In this document: piece by piece, positions 36,431 through 44,863 of the stretch
Numbering within the stretch: position 1 is the first letter of the stretch
Layout: each line of letters begins with the position of its first letter
Origin: Boudabousia tangfeifanii
GTDB lineage: Bacteria > Actinomycetota > Actinomycetes > Actinomycetales > Actinomycetaceae
Length of the DNA stretch: 64,000 bases
Assembly: GCF_001856685.1 (NCBI RefSeq)
Contig: NZ_CP017812.1
Span: forward strand, 1,922,001-1,986,000
Direction of reading: 5' to 3'
The notes under the pieces: generated by a model
What the model was told of the DNA's origin: nothing
Database searches by the model: none
The model's input: only the letters and a program-made list of their open reading frames with translations
Position numbers and translations under genes: made by a program

Positions 36431-37477
36431 GTGTCGAATAAAGCTTTAAAGAATAATTCTGCTGTCCTACCCGGCGTCCTGGTTGGACTGGTGGTGGCAC
36501 TAGTTTCCATCGCCTTAAACTGGCTAGTTCCACTGGTCTCTCCCCTACTGTTTGCCATGATCATTGGCCTGCTTTTAGCGAATGTGGGTCGTCGTGGTGG
36601 GGGCTTGCCCGCAGCCTGGCAACCTGGCGCCAAACTGTGCATGAAAACAATTTTGCGTGCCGGCGTGGTCCTTTTGGGGCTCCGACTATCAATCCCCGCA
36701 GTAATTTCGCTAGGGTGGGGCGTTATCGGGGTGATCGTGCTGACCGTCTCTGCCGTTTTTGTCCTGACTATTTTCTTGGGCAAATGGATGCGGATCGGCC
36801 CGACCACCACTCTTTTGACTGCTACTGGTACCGCGATTTGTGGAGCGGCCGCAGTGGCTGGGATGAGCGCAGTTTTTACTGATGACGACACGGAAGATGT
36901 GGACGATGCGGCGGCCACAGCGATCGCCTCGGTGACTCTTTTTGGCTCCTTGGCGATTGTTCTGATTCCCGCGTTAGCCCGCGCTTTGGGCCTTGACACG
37001 CTAGCCTCTGGGGTGTTGGTGGGTGCTTCGATTCACGAGGTCGGTCAGGTAGTTGCCGCTGGCGGTCTGATGGGACCAGACGTGCTTGATGTGGCGGTGG
37101 TGACCAAGTTGGGGCGTGTGGCCATGTTGGCTCCGTTGGTGGCGATTGTCGGGGTTTTGCACGCCAACAAAATGAAGTGGAAGCAGGCTAAGACTGCCGC
37201 CGAGATTAAACGTCCGCCAATTGTGCCGCTTTTCGTGGTGGGCTTTTTGATTATGGTCGTGATTCGTTCCCTCTTTGGCACCTATCTGCCCGGCTGGTTT
37301 TTGTCGGGAGCTAACCAGGTTTCGGTGTTCCTTTTAACCATGGGCATGTTTGCCATGGGTGCTGGGGTTAACCTGCGAGTGGTGGCCACTACCGGCCTAA
37401 AAGCCTTGGCTTTGGGTGCCTTTGCTGGCATCGTGGCCACGGTAGTAACCCTCGGCGGCATCTTTTTAATGATTTGA
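36431..37477 (+). CDS. YeiH-family putative sulfate exporter
   Basis: Polytopic membrane protein of the YeiH/UPF0324 family with about ten spans. Family blocks include LLFAMIIGLLLANVG, the RAGVVLLGLRLS repeat, TGTAICGAAAVAGMSAV, and the second-repeat GASIHEVGQVVAAGG followed by VVTKLGRVAMLAP. Members are annotated as sulfate or sulfite exporters on limited evidence, so the substrate is uncertain. GTG start; weak ribosome site. It stands alone between a terminator and a convergent gene. Confidence 0.88.
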   Translation: MSNKALKNNSAVLPGVLVGLVVALVSIALNWLVPLVSPLLFAMIIGLLLANVGRRGGGLPAAWQPGAKLCMKTILRAGVVLLGLRLSIPAVISLGWGVIGVIVLTVSAVFVLTIFLGKWMRIGPTTTLLTATGTAICGAAAVAGMSAVFTDDDTEDVDDAAATAIASVTLFGSLAIVLIPALARALGLDTLASGVLVGASIHEVGQVVAAGGLMGPDVLDVAVVTKLGRVAMLAPLVAIVGVLHANKMKWKQAKTAAEIKRPPIVPLFVVGFLIMVVIRSLFGTYLPGWFLSGANQVSVFLLTMGMFAMGAGVNLRVVATTGLKALALGAFAGIVATVVTLGGIFLMI

Positions 37478-37501
37478 CCGAGGGCGAGTGCCGGTACCTA
37501 G

Positions 37502-38923
37502 TTAGCGGCTGATTTTTTCGACGCTACCGTCGAGGGCGAAGAGCGCACTTTCTTCCACTTCCAGTTGGATTCGGGCTTTTTCTGGCCAGGGAGATTGCAT
37601 CCGCCCTTGGAAACTAAGGTTTTGCCAGCCGCTGCGAGTGATCGGCAAACAATCCTCATAGTCGTATCCGACAATTGGTTCTTTCGTTTTTGGATCCAAT
37701 AGCCGGTACCTGATTGACGGGTGGGCGCCCTCGGAAAGCAAGCGAACTTGATTACCCGTGAACGCAAGGGGCAGGGTCAGCACTTCAAAGGGTCGGGATT
37801 CGTCTGCTGCCACTAGTGCGGCCATCCGTTTTAAATCGATCTGGGCGCGCGCGAAAGAGGTTTCGCGGAATTGAGAGTGCTGCCCATTGCTGCCGAAATA
37901 GTAGACGTAGTCGCGTTCTCCCACCCGAATCGGCGGTGCGGCGAAGATACAACCGGCATCGAAGGCGGCTGCAGGGTATTTCCCAGGGCCATGCTTAATC
38001 CAGTCCTGGGAGGTAATCACCGTCAGATAGTCGGGGTTGGAGCCGAAAGCAAAGCATAGGTCGACTAAGTCGTAGTTTTCGGATTCACGGTTCCCCTCAT
38101 GGTAAATGGAGGCCAGCCCGAAGTAGAGGCCCCCGTATGGGAAAACGGGCATGGAATAGACTTGTGAGGCGGGGCTGATGCCACAGGCGACTACATGCTT
38201 ATCTTCCCAATGAAGGAAATCCTTGGATGTTAGGCGAATAATCGCCCGCATGCCGTTAATAACGTCGCGAGTAAATAGGAAGTATTTTCCGCTCTGCTCG
38301 TCTCTCATTGGGAAATTATGGGTATTCCCCTCCCATTTGAAATCTGGGCAGGGCACAAGGTCAGAGAAATGGATGCCGTCACCACTGAAAGCTACGGAAA
38401 CCTGCGATTCATCTTCTCCACTTTCATAGCGACAAATCAGTTTGTACTTACGATTCGGATCAGGATCTGTCGGGTCGTATAGCACACCAGAGCCGTGGGC
38501 ACCTAGCAACAAAATATTGTTATGTTTCGAACCTTCAAATTCACAGATCCCCAAGTTGGGGCGGTCCCACACGATTCCATCCGCCGACTCGGCGTAGCAC
38601 AATGCGACTTGGCGGCCAGCTTTATAGTAGTTATCCGCTTCGCGGCCAGCTAGAGGGGTTGATTCCGAGGCCGCATCTTTAACGAAAGCCGTGTAGTAGA
38701 GGCGGTAAAGCTTTTCTTGCTCGTCATAAACCACATTGGGATAACCATTATCAATTCGTGGTTGCCACGTTTTCGGTGGGTCCGCAAAGTAGTCCTCACC
38801 GAACAAAGGAGAATGCACAAAATCCTTACGTAGGGGGAAGACTTTCAACCACAAATTCGATACTTCTTGGAAATCTAGCCATGAAGTATCAAGGAACAGT
38901 AAGTGGTTACTAGCCACAACCAT
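37502..38923 (-). CDS. five-bladed beta-propeller glycosidase-like protein
   Basis: About 473 residues with the repetitive beta pattern of GH32/GH43/GH68-type propellers: NGYPNVVYDEQEKLYRLYYTAF, CYAESADGIVWDRPNLGICEF, SVAFSGDGIHFSDL and RLTSKDFLHWEDKHVV are successive blade strands with Asp and Glu at typical positions. No signal peptide, so probably cytosolic. I cannot assign a CAZy family or substrate. ATG 38923 has AGGAGG only 3 nt upstream, and a GTG two codons later is an alternative start with better spacing. It converges with the YeiH gene. Two Asp/Glu-rich turn motifs might be catalytic, but this is not decidable by eye. Confidence 0.7.
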   Translation of the reverse strand: MVVASNHLLFLDTSWLDFQEVSNLWLKVFPLRKDFVHSPLFGEDYFADPPKTWQPRIDNGYPNVVYDEQEKLYRLYYTAFVKDAASESTPLAGREADNYYKAGRQVALCYAESADGIVWDRPNLGICEFEGSKHNNILLLGAHGSGVLYDPTDPDPNRKYKLICRYESGEDESQVSVAFSGDGIHFSDLVPCPDFKWEGNTHNFPMRDEQSGKYFLFTRDVINGMRAIIRLTSKDFLHWEDKHVVACGISPASQVYSMPVFPYGGLYFGLASIYHEGNRESENYDLVDLCFAFGSNPDYLTVITSQDWIKHGPGKYPAAAFDAGCIFAAPPIRVGERDYVYYFGSNGQHSQFRETSFARAQIDLKRMAALVAADESRPFEVLTLPLAFTGNQVRLLSEGAHPSIRYRLLDPKTKEPIVGYDYEDCLPITRSGWQNLSFQGRMQSPWPEKARIQLEVEESALFALDGSVEKISR

Positions 38924-39083
38924 CACCCTCCTCTCCATTGAAATGGGGCGGCTGTAAACCTTCATTACAAGTTTACCAAAAGTCAGTAAAATTGGCTTAA
39001 ATCACATCATGTCATTTTGTTTTTCTGCTACATATCCCACATCTTCTTCCCTTTTTAGTGCGGTTAATCGGATAATTGAACCT

Positions 39084-40295
39084 ATGCCTGCAGATTCCCT
39101 AGCCTCATCAAAAGAGCCAACTAAGCACGCTCTATTGAGAACCGCACCGAAGCATCCTTCGGGGCCGGTTTGGTGGCGTTTGGGCATCATGTTTTTTGCG
39201 GCTTTTTCTTTGCTGAGCGGCTTGGATGCTGGGCTTTTGCGCTTTTCTTTGTGGGCTCCGGTGTCTTCTTTTACTTTGGCGCAGGCACATGGCCCACTGA
39301 TGACAATTGGATTCATGGGAACTTTAGTGTGTTTGGAACGCGCCCAGGCTTTACGCCAACCTTTGGCTTATTTTGCCCCGCTGCTGTTAGCAGCGGGCGC
39401 CCTCGGCCAGCTTCTGCCGTACCCACTGGTGGCTCGGGGGCTACTGTTGGCGGGCACGCTCGGTTTTTCCCTAGTTTTAGCGCTTTTGTGGCGGCGAAGT
39501 GAGTCCACTTTGGTGGCTGCGAGCACGCTTGCTGCTTGGTTGTTGGTGTTGGCGGTTTGGCTTTGGGAGTGGGTCCCGTTTTCGGCTACTGTGCCGCTTT
39601 TGGGCGCTTGGATCATTATTACTATCGCCGCGGAACGTGCCGAGCTGGCGACCCTTGATTTGGGTGAAAAGGCGGGGCCGCAGTTAACTGTCTTTGCCTC
39701 TATTTTGGCCGTTGGTGCCACTTTGGCGGTGGGAGCACCTCGGCTGGGGGGAGTCATTTTCGGGATTTCGTGTGCGGCACTGGCATTGTGGCTGTTTTTG
39801 CGCGATGTGGGCCGGAAGTTTGCCGCCCGCCCCGGTTTGCCCGGTTTTAATGCCGCTTGCTTGCTGGCTGGCAATTTTTGGCTGGCGATTGGTGGGCTAG
39901 CCTGGTTGGCGGGCACTCCCTACGATTTACAGGTTCATGCTATCTTCCTTGGTTTTGCTTTCAACCTGATTTTCGCGCACGCTCCCATCATTTTGCCGAC
40001 CGTTTTGGGGCGTCCGCTTCCCTATCATCAGGCCATGTGGGTTCCCTTCGGTCTACTGCAAATGGCGCTAGCGCTGCGTGCATTGGGCACTTTGGGGGAA
40101 CAGTATTGGCTCACCCAAAGTGGTGGGATTCTTTCAGTTTTCGCCATTTTGGGTTTCTTAGGGGTGGCAGTTAGTGTGGTTCTTTTTGCTAGCCGAGGAC
40201 GCCAGGCCGCCCCGAGCTCAACGTCGGCTGCGAGCGGTGGAACAACTGCTGCTTTTAGGCAGAACTCGCCCCAGTTGAAAGGACTTTCCGAGTGA
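39084..40295 (+). CDS. polytopic membrane protein, NnrS-like, linked to NirK-type gene
   Basis: About 403 residues with around twelve hydrophobic spans. AQAHGPLMTIGFMGTLVCLERA resembles the His-containing repeat of NnrS heme-copper proteins, and VHAIFLGFAFNLIFAHAPIILP carries further conserved-looking histidines in membrane segments. In actinobacteria such proteins accompany copper nitrite reductase genes; a part in copper or NO handling is inference. ATG 39084 is taken because the frame before it looks unconserved. The last 4 bp overlap the next gene (GTGA), so the three genes of this cluster are translationally coupled. Confidence 0.72.
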   Translation: MPADSLASSKEPTKHALLRTAPKHPSGPVWWRLGIMFFAAFSLLSGLDAGLLRFSLWAPVSSFTLAQAHGPLMTIGFMGTLVCLERAQALRQPLAYFAPLLLAAGALGQLLPYPLVARGLLLAGTLGFSLVLALLWRRSESTLVAASTLAAWLLVLAVWLWEWVPFSATVPLLGAWIIITIAAERAELATLDLGEKAGPQLTVFASILAVGATLAVGAPRLGGVIFGISCAALALWLFLRDVGRKFAARPGLPGFNAACLLAGNFWLAIGGLAWLAGTPYDLQVHAIFLGFAFNLIFAHAPIILPTVLGRPLPYHQAMWVPFGLLQMALALRALGTLGEQYWLTQSGGILSVFAILGFLGVAVSVVLFASRGRQAAPSSTSAASGGTTAAFRQNSPQLKGLSE

Positions 40296-41500
40296 AACGT
40301 AGACCTTATTTGGTGGACCTGCTGGTACTGGCTTGGCTGGTAGCGGTGGTGGTGGCCGTCCTGGTAAGCGGTTCTAGCTGGCTGATCTTGCACTTGGCTG
40401 CCTTGGGAGTGATCTCGCAGGCGATCCTTTACTGGGCGGAACATTTTACTTACACCCTTAATCGGGTTCCGATTCGCGACAAGGCACTTCGTTGGCAGCA
40501 GATAAAAACTGGCTCTTGGGCCATTCTGGCTACTTTGGTTCTGGCTGGAGTGGTGCATTCACTGCCTTGGCCAACGGCTTTGGGCGCTACCGGTTTGGCC
40601 ATTTTGGCCGCTTGGCAAGCGTGGGAACTAACTCGGGTGCGCCGTCGTTCTTTAATGGGTCGTTTCCCGATTGTAGTGCGCTACTATGCCACGGCCGCCC
40701 TGTTGTTACCTTGGGGTTTAGCCCAGGGCACTTGGCTAGCCATTGGTGGACAGCCCAAGGCTCCCTTGTGGTGGCAGGCAAGTCTGCAGCATGGGATGGA
40801 TGAATCCCTTCGTTTGGGGCACTCTTTAACCAATATCCTAGGTTGGGTGGCATTCACCGTATTGGGCACCTTACTGACTTTTTGGCCCACGATGCTTCGC
40901 GCCCAAATGGATCCAAAGTCAACCCAGCACACCATTTCTGCCTGGTGGTGGTTGCTTGGGGGCATTTTGGTGATTAACGTGGGCGCCTACACGACCCGGG
41001 CCGTGTTGCTGGCTGGTTTGGCGATTTATGCCATTGGCCTGATCTGGTGGGGGTACGGTCTGGTGGCCCCGTTACGCGCCAAAACCCCGAGTGAGTTTGC
41101 TCCGCTTAGCGCACTGATTTCGCTGGTGTGGTTCGCCCTCGGTTATTTATATTTGGTGTGGACGCTGGCGACTGACACCCAAGCTCTCTCATTGCAGTAC
41201 CCGCGTTTGGGGCTGGTTTGGGGGCTTGGTTTTGGGGCCCAGCTTGTGTGGGCAGCGTTGTCGTACTTGCTGCCGACGACTCGTTCGCGTGGCCCGGCAA
41301 TGGCGAAAGAAATGTTGGCAATTGTAAATGCGGCAGGAGTTTTTCGTCTGACCGTTTGGAATCTTTCCCTCGCCGCCTTGGTCGCGATTTGGCTGGGTGC
41401 CTTGGCGGTTTCTCCGTGGTGGTTCTTGGCTCCACTTTTGGGCGTGGGGGCCGCTAATTTGACGGCTTTGGGCGCTGTTCTTTGGAAAGGAAAAGCATGA
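40292..41500 (+). CDS. polytopic membrane protein linked to NirK-type gene
   Basis: A 402-residue protein with about ten spans, starting from a GTG that overlaps the preceding stop. LVSGSSWLILHLAALGVISQAILYWAEHFTYTLNR and RLGHSLTNILGWVAFTVLGTLLTFWPTMLRAQM place histidines within or near spans, as in the membrane half of some long actinobacterial copper-oxidase fusions. Here that half is a separate gene. It overlaps the copper protein gene by 4 bp (ATGA). Likely a partner for copper insertion or electron transfer to the exported copper protein; not proven. Confidence 0.7.
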   Translation: MKRRPYLVDLLVLAWLVAVVVAVLVSGSSWLILHLAALGVISQAILYWAEHFTYTLNRVPIRDKALRWQQIKTGSWAILATLVLAGVVHSLPWPTALGATGLAILAAWQAWELTRVRRRSLMGRFPIVVRYYATAALLLPWGLAQGTWLAIGGQPKAPLWWQASLQHGMDESLRLGHSLTNILGWVAFTVLGTLLTFWPTMLRAQMDPKSTQHTISAWWWLLGGILVINVGAYTTRAVLLAGLAIYAIGLIWWGYGLVAPLRAKTPSEFAPLSALISLVWFALGYLYLVWTLATDTQALSLQYPRLGLVWGLGFGAQLVWAALSYLLPTTRSRGPAMAKEMLAIVNAAGVFRLTVWNLSLAALVAIWLGALAVSPWWFLAPLLGVGAANLTALGAVLWKGKA

Positions 41501-42969
41501 AATCGAAAAGCACACAGCTGATGTTGGCTATCGGGGTGATGGTCACCTTATTGGCCTTGGCCTTAGGTTTGACGCAAAGTCCTTTGCTTTCCGAGGGCGC
41601 AGCACCCACCAACTCGGCCACTACACTCCAAGCGCCGACAGCATCCTCCCCGACCGAGGGCGCCAAGGTAGTCGAGGCGACGGTGGTGGCCAAGGGGATG
41701 CACTTTGTTCCTAACGAGTTGCAGGTGCCTGCGGGCGCTACTTTGCGTTTAACCCTCAAGAATGAGGACGAGGGCATGGTCCATGACCTGTCTTTGGGTG
41801 GGGTGTTGACGAAGCGTCTAAATCCTGGGGAAACCCAAACGATTGAGGTGGGTCCTTTTGCCAAAGATACTGAGGGTTGGTGCACGATCCCAGGGCACCG
41901 AGAGGCTGGCATGACTTTAGCGGTGAAGGTCTCGGCCGAGGCCGGGGCCGCTGCTAGTGCTCCTGCCGGCGACCCTGCAGCTGGGACGCCCTCGGCTGAC
42001 ATGAATAGCCAGATGCCAGGGCATATGCATCAACATGCTTCCGCGGACCAAGATTTAGGGGATTTGCTGCCAGTTGCTGGGGCGAAGGCTCCGGTGGTGG
42101 ATCCGGTGGCACCGCCGATGCCCACCACTCCTGCGGGCACCATCCACCAGGTGACTTTACGCGCTCAGGAACTGCCGTTACAGGTGGCTCCGGGCTGGTG
42201 GCAGCAGCGTTGGACTTTCAATGGTGGTCCTAGGGGCCCGATTTTGCGTGGCAAAGTGGGCGATACTTTTGAGGTGACTTTGATTAACGAGGGTACGATG
42301 GGGCACTCGCTGGATTTCCATGCGGGCAATATTGCCCCTGATCAGCCGATGCGCACGATCGCCCCCGGTCAGTCGTTGAAGTATGTGTTTAAGGCGGAGC
42401 GTGCGGGGATTTGGCTTTACCATTGTTCGACCGCCCCGATGAGTGCCCATATTGCGGCGGGAATGCACGGGGCAGTGATTGTTGATCCGCCAGATTTGCA
42501 GCCGGTGGACCACGAGTTCGTCCTCGAACCTAGCGAAATTTACCTGCAGAACCGAGCCTTGAGCGCGGCGGTGGCACAGCCGGTTTCGGTGACGAGGGCG
42601 AAAGCAGTTGACCCCTCTTTCATGACTTTTAACGGGGTGGCTTTTGGCTACGATCAGGCCCCACTGCAGGTGAAGAAGGGCGAGCGGGTGCGGATCTGGT
42701 TGATGAACGCTGGTCCGAATTTGCCTAGCGCTTTCCATGTGGTTGGCGGTCAGTTCGACACGGTTTATGCCGAGGGCGCTTGGCGGCTAAAGGACGGCAA
42801 GGATGCTTTTGGGCATGAGGGCAATGGTTCGCAGGTCTTGCCTTTGGCGCCAGCCGAGGGCGGTTTTGTGGAAATGACCTTCCCGCAGCCCGGGCACTAT
42901 ACTTTCGTCACTCACGCGATGGCACACGCCGAAAAGGGTGAAAAGGGCCAAATCGTCGTTACCGATTAG
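41497..42969 (+). CDS. three-cupredoxin copper nitrite reductase-like protein (NirK/AniA type)
   Basis: Exported, 490 residues, with an N-terminal membrane anchor or signal (about 7-28). The first cupredoxin (about 60-146) has a complete type 1 copper set: H96, C129, H134, M139. A Met/His-rich linker (MPGHMHQH) follows. The NirK core then shows type 1 ligands H270, C310, H318, M323, type 2 ligands H275 and H309, catalytic D273 and the second-domain His in SAFHVVGGQF (H414), with FVTHAM near the end as the third type 2 ligand. This fits nitrite reduction to NO, with the extra cupredoxin as a built-in electron donor. AAAGGA precedes the ATG. Confidence 0.88.
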   Translation: MKSKSTQLMLAIGVMVTLLALALGLTQSPLLSEGAAPTNSATTLQAPTASSPTEGAKVVEATVVAKGMHFVPNELQVPAGATLRLTLKNEDEGMVHDLSLGGVLTKRLNPGETQTIEVGPFAKDTEGWCTIPGHREAGMTLAVKVSAEAGAAASAPAGDPAAGTPSADMNSQMPGHMHQHASADQDLGDLLPVAGAKAPVVDPVAPPMPTTPAGTIHQVTLRAQELPLQVAPGWWQQRWTFNGGPRGPILRGKVGDTFEVTLINEGTMGHSLDFHAGNIAPDQPMRTIAPGQSLKYVFKAERAGIWLYHCSTAPMSAHIAAGMHGAVIVDPPDLQPVDHEFVLEPSEIYLQNRALSAAVAQPVSVTRAKAVDPSFMTFNGVAFGYDQAPLQVKKGERVRIWLMNAGPNLPSAFHVVGGQFDTVYAEGAWRLKDGKDAFGHEGNGSQVLPLAPAEGGFVEMTFPQPGHYTFVTHAMAHAEKGEKGQIVVTD

Positions 42970-43016
42970 GGAACGAACGCAATCAAGCCTTACTAGCAAG
43001 TGGGCACTCGTCCGTT

Positions 43017-43547
43017 TTAGAGGTCAATCCAGTAGCGTTCAAGGTTGAGGTTTTCGTTTGGCTCGTGGGCGGTGGATTCATAACAGCCACCGTTATTCTG
43101 GATGACTTTTCTGCTGCCTTCGTTGTCTTCGAGGCAGGTGATGAGCACTCGTTTGAGACCTCGTTCTTTGGCGGCTTCTAAGGCTAGTGCCAGCATTTTG
43201 GTGGCGTATCCTTGTCGCCTTTGGGAAGGGCGGACCGAGTAGCCGATATGTCCCCCATAGATTGCCAAGAAGTCGTTGAGGCAATGTCGTAGTTGCAGCA
43301 TCCCGATTAGCTGGTGTTTTGTTTCATCCACCAGCAGGAACTGAGTGGCGGGCACTAGGTTTGGTGGGCAGGTTTCAGGTCGCGAATAGGCGACGACTTT
43401 GGCGAACCACTCGTCAATGTTCTCAAAGCGAGCTAAAGAGCCAGTTCCGGCTAGTTCGCTTCCATCCGCCAAGAATTCCTGACGGTATTCGATGATCCGG
43501 TCTGCCCATTCCTGGCTAGGTTCAATTAGTTTTAGCTTAGCACCCAT
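43017..43547 (-). CDS. GNAT-family N-acetyltransferase
   Basis: Acetyl-CoA-dependent acetyltransferase of about 176 residues. Motif A is IGYSVRPSQRRQGYATKMLALALE, with the RxxGxA pyrophosphate loop as QRRQGYA. Motif B follows in VLITCLEDNEGSRKVIQNNGG. This motif pattern is close to small-molecule or antibiotic-type GNATs; the substrate is unknown. ATG 43547 with AGGGA upstream; the frame extends further upstream without conservation. It follows the SDR gene by about 117 bp on the same strand. Confidence 0.88.
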   Translation of the reverse strand: MGAKLKLIEPSQEWADRIIEYRQEFLADGSELAGTGSLARFENIDEWFAKVVAYSRPETCPPNLVPATQFLLVDETKHQLIGMLQLRHCLNDFLAIYGGHIGYSVRPSQRRQGYATKMLALALEAAKERGLKRVLITCLEDNEGSRKVIQNNGGCYESTAHEPNENLNLERYWIDL

Positions 43548-43663
43548 TCTGTTCCCTGCACTTTTCTTTCCCACGGTCTGGTTGACGCGACTGCGGTGGC
43601 AACTGGCCGCTAGGCACGCCCACCCTCGAACACAGCCATCAACACTAACTTTTGAGCTTACCG

Positions 43664-44347
43664 TCAGCCCTGTTGGGGTCTGACGTGCACTTCTTCCACG
43701 CAAGCGTCTTTGGTGGCGCTAAGGGCGTAGGCGACTGCGGTGGCAATGCTTTCTGGTCGCAGATGATCCGTCGCTTGATAGGTTTTCCCCGCGTTTTCGA
43801 ACATGCGTTGTTGCATGGGGGTGTCTACTCGCCCGGGGTGCACGGCGATTACTCGCACGTCGGGTCGTAGCTCGGCCCGCAGAGCTTTGGTGTAAGCGTC
43901 GAGGGCGTGCTTGCTGGCCGCGTAAGCGCCCATGCCGGGGCCCGAGAATCTTCCCGCACCCGAATTGATCATCACGATTTGCCCGTGGGAGGCCTGTAAT
44001 TTTGGCAAGAACAAACGCGAAAGTTCTGCAGGGGCGATTACGTTCAAGGTGAGTACCTGCTGCCAGGTTTCCCAGTCGAGTTCGTCCACATTTTGCATTG
44101 CCTCCATCCCCGCATTGTTGATCAACACATCAAGCTGAGGCACCTCGCCTGCTAGCTTCTCCACTGAAGACTTATCGGTTAGATCTGCTAACAGGTAGGT
44201 GGCATCCGGTAGCTCTGCCGCAAGTTCAGCGAGTGGCTCCTCATGGCGCGCCACCAAAATCAGCCGATATTTTTCGGCCAACTCGAGGGCGATAGCCCGC
44301 CCGATCCCAGCACTAGCGCCAGTTATTAATGCCACCGGTTTATCCAT
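43664..44347 (-). CDS. short-chain dehydrogenase/reductase (SDR)
   Basis: NAD(P)-dependent oxidoreductase of 227 residues, classical SDR. Cofactor motif TGASAGIG near residue 9, NNAG at the end of strand 4, the catalytic Ser in MINSGAG, and Tyr142-x3-Lys146 in YAASKHAL are all present; HPGRVDTPM follows as expected. The Arg at the second strand (LVARHEE) suggests NADPH preference. Substrate unknown. ATG 44347 with AAGGAG upstream is well supported. Confidence 0.92.
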   Translation of the reverse strand: MDKPVALITGASAGIGRAIALELAEKYRLILVARHEEPLAELAAELPDATYLLADLTDKSSVEKLAGEVPQLDVLINNAGMEAMQNVDELDWETWQQVLTLNVIAPAELSRLFLPKLQASHGQIVMINSGAGRFSGPGMGAYAASKHALDAYTKALRAELRPDVRVIAVHPGRVDTPMQQRMFENAGKTYQATDHLRPESIATAVAYALSATKDACVEEVHVRPQQG

Positions 44348-44382
44348 GATTGCTCCTTTGCTACTTTCCCCGATTCTAACAG

Positions 44383-44526
44383 CCCACACCTGACATGCCG
44401 ACCTTCCTCGGCCACAGCCGCCAGACTGTCTTGGCACCCACCTATCCGCATCGACCCAATCTTGGCCACTTGCCCGACCTTCCTCGGCCACCCCACACCT
44501 GACCAACCCGTTATCCCACACCTGAC
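44383..44526. repeat. interspersed short direct repeats
   Basis: CCCACACCTGAC occurs at 44383, 44492 and 44515; CCGACCTTCCTCGGCCAC occurs at 44398 and 44474. They alternate within a C-rich, gene-free 145-bp block between the SDR gene and the promoter of the heme-oxidase gene. Purpose unknown. Confidence 0.7.
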
Positions 44527-44614
44527 CAACCAACCATCCCCAACAAAACTGCCCAAACCCAATGGCTATGGAAACGATGGCAACGCGAACCAAAACACAA
44601 CTTTCTGGCATTTC

Positions 44615-44644
44615 TTGCATTTTCGTCACAATCTAACCTATACT
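44615..44644 (+). promoter_or_regulatory. sigma-70-type promoter upstream of hemG/cgoX
   Basis: TTGCAT (-35) and TATACT (-10) separated by 18 bp. Predicted start of transcription about 44651 leaves a leader of about 210 nt. The leader begins with a hairpin TTGAGTG/CACTCAA and later has GGTGGC followed by TTTTCTTTT at about 44773-44787, which could act as a terminator of a short RNA or an attenuator. Confidence 0.55.
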
Positions 44645-44863
44645 GTGTCTGGATGATTTGAGTGTCTGACTTGTCCGGCACTCAATGGCCACCACCAAAC
44701 GCCAAGAGCAATAGATATTTCAAAAGAGAGACATCGGTTTGTAAGTTTTCGCGAAATCGAACTTGCATTCCGGTGGCTTTTCTTTTGTCCGCTATGCGCC
44801 CCTCGGCGTTCCTATTGAAGTTGTAGCAACCACTGATACTTGCGATCACGAAAGGTTTCCATC

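Noticed and set aside
44383-44545. CRISPR array
   Set aside because: The repeats are of two different short types with irregular spacing and no cas genes; no CRISPR array was seen anywhere in the window.
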